Origin: VRUE01 sp963837735
GTDB taxonomy: Bacteria; Actinomycetota; Thermoleophilia; Solirubrobacterales; 70-9
NCBI GenBank assembly: GCA_963837735.1
Contig: CAWIOM010000005.1
Coordinates: 91,318-155,317, forward strand
Direction of reading: 5' to 3'
DNA length: 64,000 nucleotides
Positions 1 through 8,473 of the stretch are shown here, in pieces. The translations under genes were made by a program, and so were the position numbers. The notes beneath the pieces were generated by a model. The model worked only from the letters and a program-made list of their open reading frames with translations, made no database searches and was not told the origin of the DNA. The stretch's first letter is position 1. The number at the start of each line of letters is the position of its first letter.

Positions 1-711
1 GACGTCGGGCTCGAGACGATGGCCCACCTGAGCTGCGTCGGCGAGACCAGGGAGGGCCTCTCGAAGACGCTCGACCGGATCGCCGATGCCGGGATCGAGA
101 ACGTCTTCGCCCTGCGTGGCGACCCTCCCCGCGGCGAAACCGGCTTCGTCCAGCCCGAGGGCGGCCTGGGCAGCGCCGCCGAGCTGGCCGAGTTCGTCTC
201 GGCGGGATGGGACTTCACGATCGGCGCTGCCTGCTTCCCCGAGGTCCATCCCGAGGCCCCCGACCTCGACACCGACCTCGCCTACCTGAAGACGAAGGTC
301 GACTCGGGCGCATCCTTCCTGATCACCCAGCTCTTCTTCGACAACCAGGTCTACTTCGACTTCGTCGCCGCCGCCCGGGCTCGGGGGATCGGCGTGCCGA
401 TCCTCGCCGGCGTCATCCCTGTCGCCAGCTTCGCCCAGACCAAGCGCATCTGCAACCTCTGCGACGCCTCGATCCCGCCGCGTCTGGAGGCCGCGTTCGC
501 GGCCGCCGCGGGCGACGAGCGCGCCGAGTTCGAGCTCGGCATCGCCTTCGCCGCCCAGCAGTGCTCCGAGCTGCTGATCGCCGGTGTCCCCGGGATCCAC
601 TTCTACGCGCTCAACCGAGCGCCGGCCACCTGCGCGGTGCTCGGCGCCCTGCGCGCCGCCCGGCCCTGGGATCGGGGCACGGCGGCTGACACGCTGGCGA
701 AGGCCGACTAG
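1..711 (+). CDS. metF: Methylenetetrahydrofolate reductase, 5'-truncated by window edge
   Basis: This enzyme reduces 5,10-methylene-THF to 5-methyl-THF with FAD and NAD(P)H, supplying the methyl group for methionine synthesis. The frame is open from base 1, so the true start lies upstream. 236 residues are visible against roughly 290 for the family, so about 55 N-terminal residues are missing. Family signatures are HLSCVG near the cut end, ALRGDPP in the barrel, FLITQLFFD and the C-terminal HFYALNRA. The Met codon at base 19 lies inside the conserved barrel and is not a start. The remaining frame is intact. Confidence 0.93.
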   Translation, partial: DVGLETMAHLSCVGETREGLSKTLDRIADAGIENVFALRGDPPRGETGFVQPEGGLGSAAELAEFVSAGWDFTIGAACFPEVHPEAPDLDTDLAYLKTKVDSGASFLITQLFFDNQVYFDFVAAARARGIGVPILAGVIPVASFAQTKRICNLCDASIPPRLEAAFAAAAGDERAEFELGIAFAAQQCSELLIAGVPGIHFYALNRAPATCAVLGALRAARPWDRGTAADTLAKAD

Positions 712-724
712 ACTTCTCGGCCCG

Positions 725-1507
725 ATGGCGAATCGCAGGGAAGAAGAGCGCGAGCGGCTGCGGCAGGCCCGCGAGGAAAAGGAAAGCTCGCACACCAGCT
801 CGGAGCGCAAACGGCTGCTGCTCGGCTACGGCGTCGCCGGCCTGATCGGCCTTGTCGTGGTCGTCGGGATCGTCGTCGCCCTGGTTTCCTCGGGCGGCGG
901 CAGCGGCGGCGACTCCGCCCACATCAATCTTCAGAGCGGCTCCAGCAACGGCGTCTCGCCCGACGATCGCAGCGGCACGAAGATCGTCGCGGTCAAGGTC
1001 ATGAGCCCCCAGCAGGCGGCGAAGAAGGCCGGCTGCGTGCTGCGCCTGAAGCTCAAGGACGAGGGGCATACCCACCTGCCGAGCGGCAGCGAAGCACCCG
1101 AATACAAGACCAACCCGCCGACCTCGGGCAACCACGTCGAACCGCCCTACCAGCAGGCCGACGGCGCCTACAGCGAAATGCCGCTGCTGATCGACATGGT
1201 CCACTCGCTCGAGCACGGCCGCATGGAGATCCAGTACAGCCCGGACCTGCCGGACGCCGCCCAGCTCGAACTGAAGGGCCTCTACGAAACGATGTACGCG
1301 GGGACCCTGCTCTTCCCCAACGACGAAATGCCCTACGAAGTCGCGGCGACGACCTGGACCAACCTGCTCGGCTGCAAGAAGTACGAGGGGGAGAAGACCC
1401 TCGACGCGATCGCCGCCTTCGGCAAGGCGACCTGGGGTCGGTACGGCGGCGAGCCGGTCCGAGGCTTCACCTTCACCGGCCCGACTCCGAAGAAGCCGGA
1501 AGCCTGA
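725..1507 (+). CDS. DUF3105 family membrane-anchored protein
   Basis: 260 residues. A charged cytoplasmic N-terminus (residues 1-30) rich in Arg, Glu and Lys is followed by one hydrophobic segment at about 35-58 (LIGLVVVVGIVVALV), a Gly/Ser linker and an extracytoplasmic DUF3105 domain. Recognisable blocks are HTHLPSG, NPPTSGNHVEPP and MVHSLEHGRMEIQY; the conserved His and Asn residues are those typical of the family. The biochemical function of DUF3105 is not established. The ATG at 725 lies 10 bases after a TAGACT motif overlapping the metF stop, so the leader is probably very short. The frame is intact. Confidence 0.85.
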   Translation: MANRREEERERLRQAREEKESSHTSSERKRLLLGYGVAGLIGLVVVVGIVVALVSSGGGSGGDSAHINLQSGSSNGVSPDDRSGTKIVAVKVMSPQQAAKKAGCVLRLKLKDEGHTHLPSGSEAPEYKTNPPTSGNHVEPPYQQADGAYSEMPLLIDMVHSLEHGRMEIQYSPDLPDAAQLELKGLYETMYAGTLLFPNDEMPYEVAATTWTNLLGCKKYEGEKTLDAIAAFGKATWGRYGGEPVRGFTFTGPTPKKPEA

Positions 1508-1514
1508 GCCCCCG

Positions 1515-2496
1515 CTAGGCGGGAGCGCGGTAGGCCGGGAAGAAGCCGCCGGCGTCGCGGCCGCCCGTGAGACGGGCGTAGGCAGCCGGGTCGCAGACCA
1601 GCTCCGACGTGCTCCAGGGCTGCTCGCGATTGGCGAAGCCGCGCTTGAACTCCTCGAGACGGTCGCCGCGCGAGAGGCCGCCGCCGAGGTTGAGCGGCAG
1701 CCCGAGCTCGCGCGAGAGCTCGACGAGGGCGGCGACCACGTTCTTCATCGGCGAGTCGCGCAGGTGAGAGTCGGCGCTTCCGCTCAGGTAGTAGTGGAGG
1801 AAGCCGTCGCTGCGGGCGGCGATCGAGGCGGCGGCGACGCCTCCCTCCGGCCCACTCGCGAGCGCCAGCCATGTGCCCCCGGCCTCGAGGATGCGGTCGA
1901 AGTAGCGGGCGCCGAAGAAGTAACGCTCGCCGGCGCCGGCGCGGCGCATCGTCTGCTCGTAGACCTCGAGGAAGCCGGCCCGCTGCCGCGGCGGCCGTCT
2001 CGCGGCCCGGGGACGAGCCGCAGCGAGTAGCCGTTGCGGCAGGTTCTTGTTGATCTGGTTGCGGTCGCTGGAGCGCTGCTCTTGGCGGGCAGCTCCGGGT
2101 CGGCGAGCAGGACGATGTTGCGCTCCTGCGAGCCGGCCAGCGGGGGTGGGTCGTCAAGCGTGTGGCGAATGAAGGCGCTGACCAGCCCCGTGGCGGAGAA
2201 ATCGACCCGGTCGGGTCGAGCGAGAGCGCACTTTTGCCCGCATACCGGGAAGAACTGCGCTCGCGCGCGGAGACGATGCCCGGGTAGCCGTAGGGGGAGA
2301 TCGCGTCGCGCTCGGGGCCCGCGTCGATTTCGCGGACGATCAGCGGCGCCAGGAGCTCCGCCTCGGCGGCGTCGATCCTCAGGGTGTGGGTGACGCCCTC
2401 GGCGTCGAGGAAGGGGCGCGAGCGGAAGAAGTCGTCGCCGACCGCGGCTTCGCCGCGGTCCTCGATCAACTCCGCCCTGGCGCCCGGGGCGCTCAC
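1515..2496 (-). CDS. FemAB/GNAT-like aminoacyl- or acyltransferase, frameshifted
   Basis: The C-terminal half reads as a clean GNAT-fold segment resembling FemAB-like (Acetyltransf_6) proteins: YFDRILEAGGTWLALA, FLHYYLSGS and LPLNLGGGLS. The N-terminal part, from GTG 2496, shows ISPYGYPG, a hallmark of the same family. At least three frame changes separate them (near 1960, 2050 and 2150). Between GYPG and the next recognisable segment there is an extra palindromic stretch (2220-2266, listed separately). FemAB-like proteins add amino acids to peptidoglycan precursors or modify envelope glycans, but the substrate here is unknown. The GTG start overlaps the stop of the upstream GNAT gene in a GTGA arrangement, so the two are co-transcribed. 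Confidence 0.7.
2220..2266. repeat. Palindromic insert within the FemAB-like gene
   Basis: An 11-base inverted repeat (GCGAGAGCGCA at 2220-2230 and TGCGCTCGCGC at 2256-2266, one mismatch) encloses a second partly paired block (CTTTT-CCCG against CGGG-AGAA) around a CATA loop. It lies where the encoded protein has about 18 residues not expected between two conserved family segments. It may be an in-frame palindromic insertion; this rests on one copy only. Confidence 0.35.
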
Positions 2497-3038
2497 CGCA
2501 GCAGGTCCGCGGCGGCGGCGCGGAAGTCGTCGGGGAGGACCGCCCAGACCTCCAGGTCGAAGCGCTCGCCGTCGCGCTCGTCGTGATTCTCGAGCGTCTC
2601 GACGTAGTGCCAGCCGAGCCCGGCGACGGTCCGCTTCGCCGCCTCGTTGAAGGCCGGGATCTCTCCGTAGACGCGGTGGGCGCCGAACTCGTCGAAGGCC
2701 CTGGCGATCGTCAGCGCCTCGGCGCGCCGTCCGACGCCGCTGCGGCGAATTTCGTCGCCGATCAGGGCCCCGAGCTCGGGCCCCCCCTCGCGGGTCAGGC
2801 CGTACAGGGCGGTGAAGCCGACGGGCTCGGGACGGCCGGCGACGAGGATCGCGTACTTGCGGTCCTCGCCCGAGTCGTCCATCGCCCGGCCGACCCAGGC
2901 CTCGGCCTCCTCGAGGGAGAAGCTCTGCCGCTGCACGACCAGCGTCTTCGTCGCCCGCCGGTTGTTGAACCAGCGGTGGACGGCGGCGGCGTCGCCGGGC
3001 TCGAAGGGGCGCAGGCTGACCTCGGGGGGCGCGCTCAC
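2493..3038 (-). CDS. GNAT family N-acetyltransferase (RimJ/RimL-like)
   Basis: 181 residues, intact. The protein begins with the motif SLRPFEPGDAAAVHRWFNN, characteristic of RimJ/RimL-type acetyltransferases that act on N-terminal or small-molecule amines. The acetyl-CoA loop region is degenerate (GDEIRRSGVGRRAEAL), followed by EFGAHRVYGEIPAFNEAAKR, the usual helix and Asn element of this branch. GTG 3038 was chosen because it gives a normal N-terminus and overlaps the end of the upstream HD gene by four bases (GTGA). The acceptor is unknown. Confidence 0.85.
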   Translation of the reverse strand: MSAPPEVSLRPFEPGDAAAVHRWFNNRRATKTLVVQRQSFSLEEAEAWVGRAMDDSGEDRKYAILVAGRPEPVGFTALYGLTREGGPELGALIGDEIRRSGVGRRAEALTIARAFDEFGAHRVYGEIPAFNEAAKRTVAGLGWHYVETLENHDERDGERFDLEVWAVLPDDFRAAAADLLR

Positions 3039-3802
3039 GGCCTCAGGGGTGCGAGGCGGATCGCGAGCGGGAAGCCGCAGCGGGACAGCAGGGCGAAGCG
3101 ACCGTCCGGCACCGCCTTCGACTCGGCGCGGACGGCGGCCGCCAGGTCGGACTTGAAGCTCTTCTCGCGCGGGTGTCGACGCAGCACCTCCTCGACGTTC
3201 TCGGCGGAGACGTCCCAGAGGCGCAGGCCGGCGACGTCCGTCATCGCCCCCCACTGGACGTAGCAACCGAGCGCCCCGTCGCGGTCGACCCGCACGCCCG
3301 GCGTCGCGTGGGCGCAGATCGCATCCGCGATCTCCTCACCCTCCTCCGTGCCGACCCCGGCCCGCTCGGCGCAGGCGAGCGCGCGGTCGGCGCTGCGCAG
3401 CGTGAAGTCCTGGCCCGGGTACGGCTCGGCGATGCCGTGGTCGTGGAGCAGCGCCGCGCAGTAGAAGAGCTCGCGGTCGGGCTCGCTGCCGTCGAGCGCC
3501 GCCAGCGCCAGCCCGAACATCCAGGTTCGGTAGGAATGCCCGACGACGAAGCCGGGCTGCTCGGCGCAGGCCTCCTCCGCCTCCCGCGCCAGCCTCGAGT
3601 CGGGAGGGGCGAAGCTCTTCGCGTCGATCCCGGCGGCGCCGGGGGCCCGCCGCCCGAGCGCCAGTTTCAGGCGCCCGGCGACGTTCACCGCCTGGCCCCT
3701 GGCTATCTCGCCGAGCAGCCGGCGCCGCTCACGGGCGGAGAGCCGCCCGCCGCCGTGGCGGGTCCAGGCGAGCCCACCGAGCCGGGCCGGATCGGGCCTC
3801 AC
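3035..3802 (-). CDS. HD-domain phosphohydrolase-like protein
   Basis: 255 residues, intact. The HD metal-binding pattern is present: VVGHSYRTW supplies the first His, ALLHDHGIAEPY the His-Asp pair, and DAICAHATPG a later His. The order and spacing resemble the cyanamide-hydratase/HD-hydrolase group, which acts on small molecules. The N-terminal 70 residues are Arg-rich and not recognised. GTG 3802 starts 9 bases after the stop of the upstream metallo-beta-lactamase gene. It sits in a tight four-gene minus-strand run ending in the FemAB-like gene. The substrate cannot be predicted. Confidence 0.8.
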   Translation of the reverse strand: MRPDPARLGGLAWTRHGGGRLSARERRRLLGEIARGQAVNVAGRLKLALGRRAPGAAGIDAKSFAPPDSRLAREAEEACAEQPGFVVGHSYRTWMFGLALAALDGSEPDRELFYCAALLHDHGIAEPYPGQDFTLRSADRALACAERAGVGTEEGEEIADAICAHATPGVRVDRDGALGCYVQWGAMTDVAGLRLWDVSAENVEEVLRRHPREKSFKSDLAAAVRAESKAVPDGRFALLSRCGFPLAIRLAPLRP

Positions 3803-3810
3803 GCCTCGCC

Positions 3811-4597
3811 TCAGACCTCGATCGCGACCGGCTGCGCGGCGCTCAGCCAGCGCACCCGGTCCTCGATCCCGGCCTCGGCGAAGGCGGACTCGATCTCCTC
3901 GCGGCCCTGGCGGAAGTGCTTCCAGCCCTCGTAGTGGAGCGGGACCAGCGTCTTCAGCTCGAACTCGCGGGCGACGCGCACCGCCTCGGCCGCGTTCATC
4001 GTGTAGCGGGCCGGGCCGCTGACCGGGAAGCGAACGCCGCCGAGGTGGACGATCGCGGTGCCGACGTCGAAGCGCTCGGCGACCTCCGGGATGCCGCCGA
4101 ACCAGACCGTGTCGCCGGTGATCCAGAGGGCCCCGTCGCGCTGGCCCTCCCACTCGAGCAGGAAGCCGGCCACCTCGCCGACGATCGGCCGGCTGAGCGG
4201 CGGCCCGTGGCGACAGGGCGTCGCCGTGATCCGCACCTCGGCGCCGCCCGGCGCCCGCAGCGCCGTCGAGCTCCACGGGGCGAGGCCGAGGGCGTTGCCG
4301 CCGAGGCGCTTCTCACCCGCGGGGGTGGTCACCACCCTCCCCGCCGATGGCAGCATCTCGCGGCCGGCGTCGTCGAGGTTGTCGTCGTGATGGTCGTGGC
4401 TGAGCAGAACGGCGTCGATCGGCGCCAGCTCGGCCGGGCTCAGCGCCGGGTCCTGCAGCTTCCGCGACGAGGTCCCCCAGCCGAAGTTGTATTTGCGGCC
4501 GCGATTTGTCGAAGGTCGGGTCGGTGAGCAGCCGCAGCCCCTCGACCTCGAGCAGGGCGGTCGGGCCGCCGACGTAGGTGATCTGGACCTCTGACAT
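3811..4597 (-). CDS. Metallo-beta-lactamase-fold hydrolase (UlaG-like), frameshifted near 4495
   Basis: From ATG 4597 the protein opens with VQITYVGGPTALLEVEG and LLTDPTFDKS, then changes frame near 4495 and continues with YNFGWGTSSRKL. The metal-binding motif SHDHHDDNLD is intact, followed by ATPCRHGPP, ITGDTVWFGG and the C-terminal LVPLHYEGWKHF. Together these match the UlaG-like branch of MBL-fold hydrolases (beta-lactamase superfamily domain 2), which cleave lactone or phosphoester bonds or act on lipids. About 262 residues in total. First gene of the minus-strand run towards 1515. Confidence 0.85.
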
Positions 4598-4635
4598 CCG
4601 GGCAAGCCTATTCGGGAGCGGGCTGCCGGTGGCGG

Positions 4636-5202
4636 CTAATCGGGCGCCAGGCCGTGGCCGGTGACCAGCAGCCAGACGGTCTTCGAGCAGGATGCGGAGG
4701 TCGAGGAGCGGGCTGCGGTGGTCGACGTAGTGGACGTCGAGCTCGATCCGCTCCTCCCAGGGAATGCCGGCCCTGCCCTGGACCTGGGCCCAGCCGGTGA
4801 TCCCGGGGCGGACCTCGTGGCGGCGGCGCTGGCGCGCCGTGTAGTCGTCGACCTGGGCGGGGATCGTCGGCCGCGGCCCGACGATCGCCATCTCGCCGCG
4901 CAGGACGTTGACCAGGTTGGGGATCTCGTCGAGCGAGGTGCGGCGCAGGACCGCGGCCGGCCCCGGTGACGCGGGGGTCGTCGCGGGTCACCGCGGTGCC
5001 GATCCCCACCGGGTCGGAGCCGACCACCATCGTGCGCAGCTTGAGCAACTCGAACTCGGCTCCGCCGAGCCCGACCCGCCGCTGCCGGTAGAGGACCGGG
5101 CCGCGGCTGCCGAGCCTGATCGCGATCGCCGCGACCAGGAGGACGGGAGAAAGAATCACCAGCGCCAGAACCGCGATGCCGATGTCGAAGATCTCGCGGC
5201 AT
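4636..5202 (-). CDS. Initiating sugar transferase (undecaprenyl-phosphate sugar-phosphate transferase), frameshifted
   Basis: Belongs to the bacterial sugar transferase family (PF02397, WcaJ/WbaP catalytic domain), which loads the first sugar-phosphate onto undecaprenyl phosphate at the inner membrane. Seen in order are EIFDIGIAVLALVILSP (membrane helix), GPVLYRQRRVG, FELLKLRTMVVGSDP, MAIVGPRPTIP, RPGITGWAQVQGR and the terminal LLVTGHGLAPD. Frame changes fall near 5195, 4965 and 4675. About 185 residues, so it is the short catalytic form without the N-terminal CoA-binding-like region. It lies just after the stop of the glycosyltransferase at 5208. Confidence 0.85.
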   Translation of the reverse strand: MPRDLRHRHRGSGAGDSFSRPPGRGDRDQARQPRPGPLPAAAGRARRSRVRVAQAAHDGGRLRPGGDRHRGDPRRPPRHRGRPRSCAAPRSTRSPTWSTSCAARWRSSGRGRRSPPRSTTTRRASAAATRSAPGSPAGPRSRAGPAFPGRSGSSSTSTTSTTAARSSTSASCSKTVWLLVTGHGLAPD

Positions 5203-5207
5203 TCCGT

Positions 5208-6379
5208 TCACCTGGTCCCTTCGGCCTTCTCCCAGGTGCCCCGGGGCGCCGCGGCGGGCGCGGTCCCAGAGGCCGGCGGCGATCGAGGCCGTGGTCATCG
5301 CGTAGTAGCGGGCGAAGCGGAGCGGGGCGAGGGGCAGCGCCCGGCCGAGCAGAGCGCCGGCAAGGAGGGCGAGTTGGGCCGCGAGCGTCGCGACGTAGAC
5401 CCAGCCCCGGCCGAGCAGCGCCAGGTTGGCGAGCGAAGGCGATCAGGTGGAGGAACGGCGTCAGGTAGCGGAGCAGGCGGTGGGAGGCGAGCTCGAAGGC
5501 GTAGAGCGGCGAGTAGCCGCGCGGGCTGAGCATGCCCTCGCCGACGACGATGTCCCAGAGGCCGACCATCATCCGCCGTTTGCGGGCGAACTCGCCCTCC
5601 AGGGTCGGGACCATCTTCTCCTCGGCGCGCGCCCGGGGCGCGTAGAGCGAGAGCAGGCCGCGCTTGGCGAGCGCGAAGGGGAAGGAGAGGTCGTGGCTGC
5701 CGGAGGGCGGCAGCGGGACGTAGGCCTCGCGGCGGACCGCGTAGATGCCGCCGTTGCCGGCGGTGACCCCGGCCAGCGCCGACTCCATCTCGCGGACGGC
5801 CATCTCGTAGCGCCAGTAGGCGCCCTCGAGGTTGCCCCCGATCGGCGTCGGTGAAGCGGACCTGGCCGCAGACGTAGCCGACCCCGGGGTCGGCGAAGGG
5901 CTCGACCAGGATGCGGAGGGCGTCGGGCGCCCAGAGGCTGTTGGCGTCGGAGAAGGCGACGATCTCACCGCCGGCGCCCTCGGCGGCGGCGTTCTGAGCG
6001 GCCACCTTGCCGCCGCGCGGCAGGTCGAGGACGAGGTCGGCCCCCGCGGCCCGCGCCCGCTCCACGGTCGCGTCGGAGGAGCCGTCGGAGGCGACGATCA
6101 GCTCCAGCCTCTCGCGCGGGTAGTCGAGGGCGAGGGCGTTGGCGACCTTGGCCTCGATCACCTCCTCCTCGTCGTAGGCGGCGACGATCAGAGAGACCGT
6201 CGGCAGCTCTGCCTCGCGCACCCGCACGCATCGACCGGAGGCGATGCTCGCCGCTTCCGCGTCCGCTGCCGGCCGCCCACGGCAGGCGGGTGAGGGCCCA
6301 GGAGGAGCAGGGGGTAGCCGGCGTGCGTGTAGGCGATCGCGGCGGCGCAGAGCCAGAAGGCGATTTCGACGGCGATCAC
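5208..6379 (-). CDS. Membrane-associated family 2 glycosyltransferase, frameshifted
   Basis: GTG 6379 opens a membrane helix (IAFWLCAAAIAYTHAGYPLL), then a GT-A catalytic domain: PTVSLIVAAYDEEEVIE, LELIVASDGSSDAT and the acidic metal site FSDANSLWAPDAL. It continues as GVTAGNGGIYAVRREAY, FARKRRMMVGLWDIV and C-terminal hydrophobic helices. The real C-terminus is TWEKAEGTR followed by TGA at 5208-5210. Frame breaks lie near 6320, 5845 and 5437. The layout matches processive GT2 enzymes of extracellular glycan loci. The GTG start overlaps the stop of the GT4 gene upstream. Donor and acceptor are unknown. Confidence 0.83.
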
Positions 6380-7520
6380 GGTCCCGACTCCAGCAACTCC
6401 TCGTAGAGGGCGAGGGTCCGGGCGGCGACGGCGTCCCAGGAGTAGCGCCCGGCGGCCGCGGCGCGGGCGGCGGTGGCGAGCTCGGCGCGGGCGGCCTCGT
6501 CGCCGACCAGCTCCGCGAGGGCGGCGGCCAGCGCGTCCGGGTCCTGAGGCGCGACGACGCGGGCGGCGCCCTCCTCGCCCAGCTCCGGGAAGCCGCCGAC
6601 CGAGGTCAGGACCATCGGCTTGCCGAAGGCGAGGCCGGTGTAGAGGACGCCCGAGTGCTCGGCGTCGCGGTAGGGGAGGACGACGATGTCGGCGCGGCGG
6701 AAGATCGCCGGGATCTCCGCGTCCTCGACGAAGCGGGTGAGGAAACGGACCCGGCCGGGCGCCTCGGCGGCGAGCCGCCGCAGCGGCTCCACCGCCATGC
6801 GCGGGTTGCCGACGATCCAGAGCTCGGCGCCCTCGACCCGGCGGAAGGCGCGCAGCAGCGTGTCGATCCCCTTATATGGGCGCAGCAGGCCGAAGAAGAG
6901 GATCACGGGGCCCTCGGCGCCCTCGAGCTCGCGGGTCCAGCGGCTCCTCCTCGGGCAGCCGGGTCAGGTAGTCGAAGGCCCCGTGCGGGATCACCCGGAC
7001 GCGCTCCGGGTCGAGGCCGACCTCGGCTCGCAGCCGCCCGGCGCCGTGCTCGGAGTGGGCGATGACGGCGTCCATGCGGCCGAAGGCGCGGCGGGCGCTC
7101 GCGACCTGGCGGCGCGACGGGCGAGGGGGCAGGACGTAGTGGGCGGTCATCAGCCGCGGGCGCGCCGGCGGCAGCAGCAGGGCGTCGAGGCCCGGCACCG
7201 TCAGCCACTGGTAGTGGATGACGTCCGCCGCCGCCGCCGCGCCGCGGAAGGCGGAGCATGTCCGGCAGGTGCTCGGCGAGCTTGAAGGCGCGGCGCCCCG
7301 GCGCCCCCAGGCCGCGCTCTGCGCTGCGCCGGTAGAAGAGCTCATCGACCCGGTAGCCCTGGGCGGCGGGCACCGGCCCGTAGAGGAAGCGGCTGGTCAG
7401 CAGCTCGACGCCGGCGCCGGCACGGGCGAGCGCCGCGGCGAGGGCGCGGTCGTAGGGCGGCGTGAACGCCGAGGGGTCGACGAGCTGCACGCGGATCTGG
7501 TCCGCAGCCGGATCGGCCAT
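6376..7520 (-). CDS. Family 4 (GT-B) glycosyltransferase, frameshifted
   Basis: About 380 residues. From ATG 7520 the N-terminal Rossmann half shows VQLVDPSAFTPPYDRALAAA, VIHYQWLTVPGLDALL and MDAVIAHSEHGA. The C-terminal donor-binding half shows FFGLLRPYKGIDTLLRAF, LWIVGNPRM, and the nucleotide-sugar site EHSGVLYTGLAFGKPM. Frame changes occur near 7250 and 6935. It belongs with the glycan cluster transcribed leftward to 4636. The start is divergent from the GT2 at 7542 with only 21 bases between, so both promoters must lie within or beside the coding ends. Confidence 0.85.
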
Positions 7521-7541
7521 GCGGGCGATTATCGTGCGCCC

Positions 7542-8457
7542 GTGCCCCCCACGCTCTCCTACTGCGTCGTGAACACGAACGGCCGCGAGGACCTGCTCGC
7601 CTGCCTGGACGCGATCGAGCGCACCCACCCGGCCGGAATCGAGCGGCGAGATCCTCGTCCTCGACAACGCCTCGACGCGACGGCTCCGCCGAGGCGGTGC
7701 GGGCGCTGGAGCGGGAGATCCGGCTGATCGAGCTCGAGCGGCAGGACCGGCAAGGCGGCCAACGACTCGACCCTGATGCGCGAGGCGGGCGGTCGCTTCT
7801 GCCTGCTGCTCAACGAGGACTCCGAGTTGCGGCCCGGCGCCGCCGCCGCCCTGGTCGAGGCGCTCGAAGCCGATCCCGAAGCGGCGGCGGCGGGAGCCCA
7901 GCTGCTCGACTCCGCCGGCGAGCCGGTTCCCTGCGCCTGGCGCTTCCCGTCGCTGGGAACCGCGCTTGCCGGCGCCCTCTTCCTGCACCGATGGCTGACC
8001 GTGCAGAGCGGCGGCGGGCGGACGCGCCGCGTCGACTGGGCGCAGTCGAGCGCCCTGTTGGTGCGGCGCGAGGCGGCGGCCGCGATCGGCTACATGGACG
8101 CTCGGTTCTTCGTCTACTACGACGAGTGCGACTTCTGCAGGCGACTGGCCGACGCCGGCCACCCCACGCTCTACGTCCCCACCGCCGAGGCCGTCCACCA
8201 CGACCAGCTCTCCACCGACCTCGCCGCCGGGCTGCCGCGGATCGTCGAATTCCACCGCAATCGAGACCTCTACATGCGAAAGCACCACTCGCGCGCCGAC
8301 GGCGCTCGCGGTCCGCCTCCTCACCTCCTGGGCCTACGCCGTGCGCGCCCTCGCCGCGACGGTCATTCCCGGCCGGCCCGCGGCGGTCTACCGAGCCCAT
8401 GCCCGCCAGGCCCTCTTCCCGGCCCGCGGCGAGAGCATCCGGGACAGAGTCGCGTGA
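7542..8457 (+). CDS. Rhamnosyltransferase-like family 2 glycosyltransferase, frameshifted
   Basis: GTG 7542 gives TLSYCVVNTNGREDLLACL. After frame changes near 7645-7675 come ILVLDNASTDGSAEAV, then (near 7752) CLLLNEDSELRPGAAAAL, WAQSSALLVRREA and FFVYYDECDFCRRLADAG. After a last shift near 8300 the end reads VYRAHARQALFPARGES. The LNEDSE block is the metal site, and YYDECDFCRR with a following His is typical of rhamnosyltransferase-type GT2 enzymes of cell-surface polysaccharides. About 300 residues. It ends 17 bases before the convergent Wzx gene. Confidence 0.82.
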
Positions 8458-8473
8458 CCCGACGAAGGCGGAG

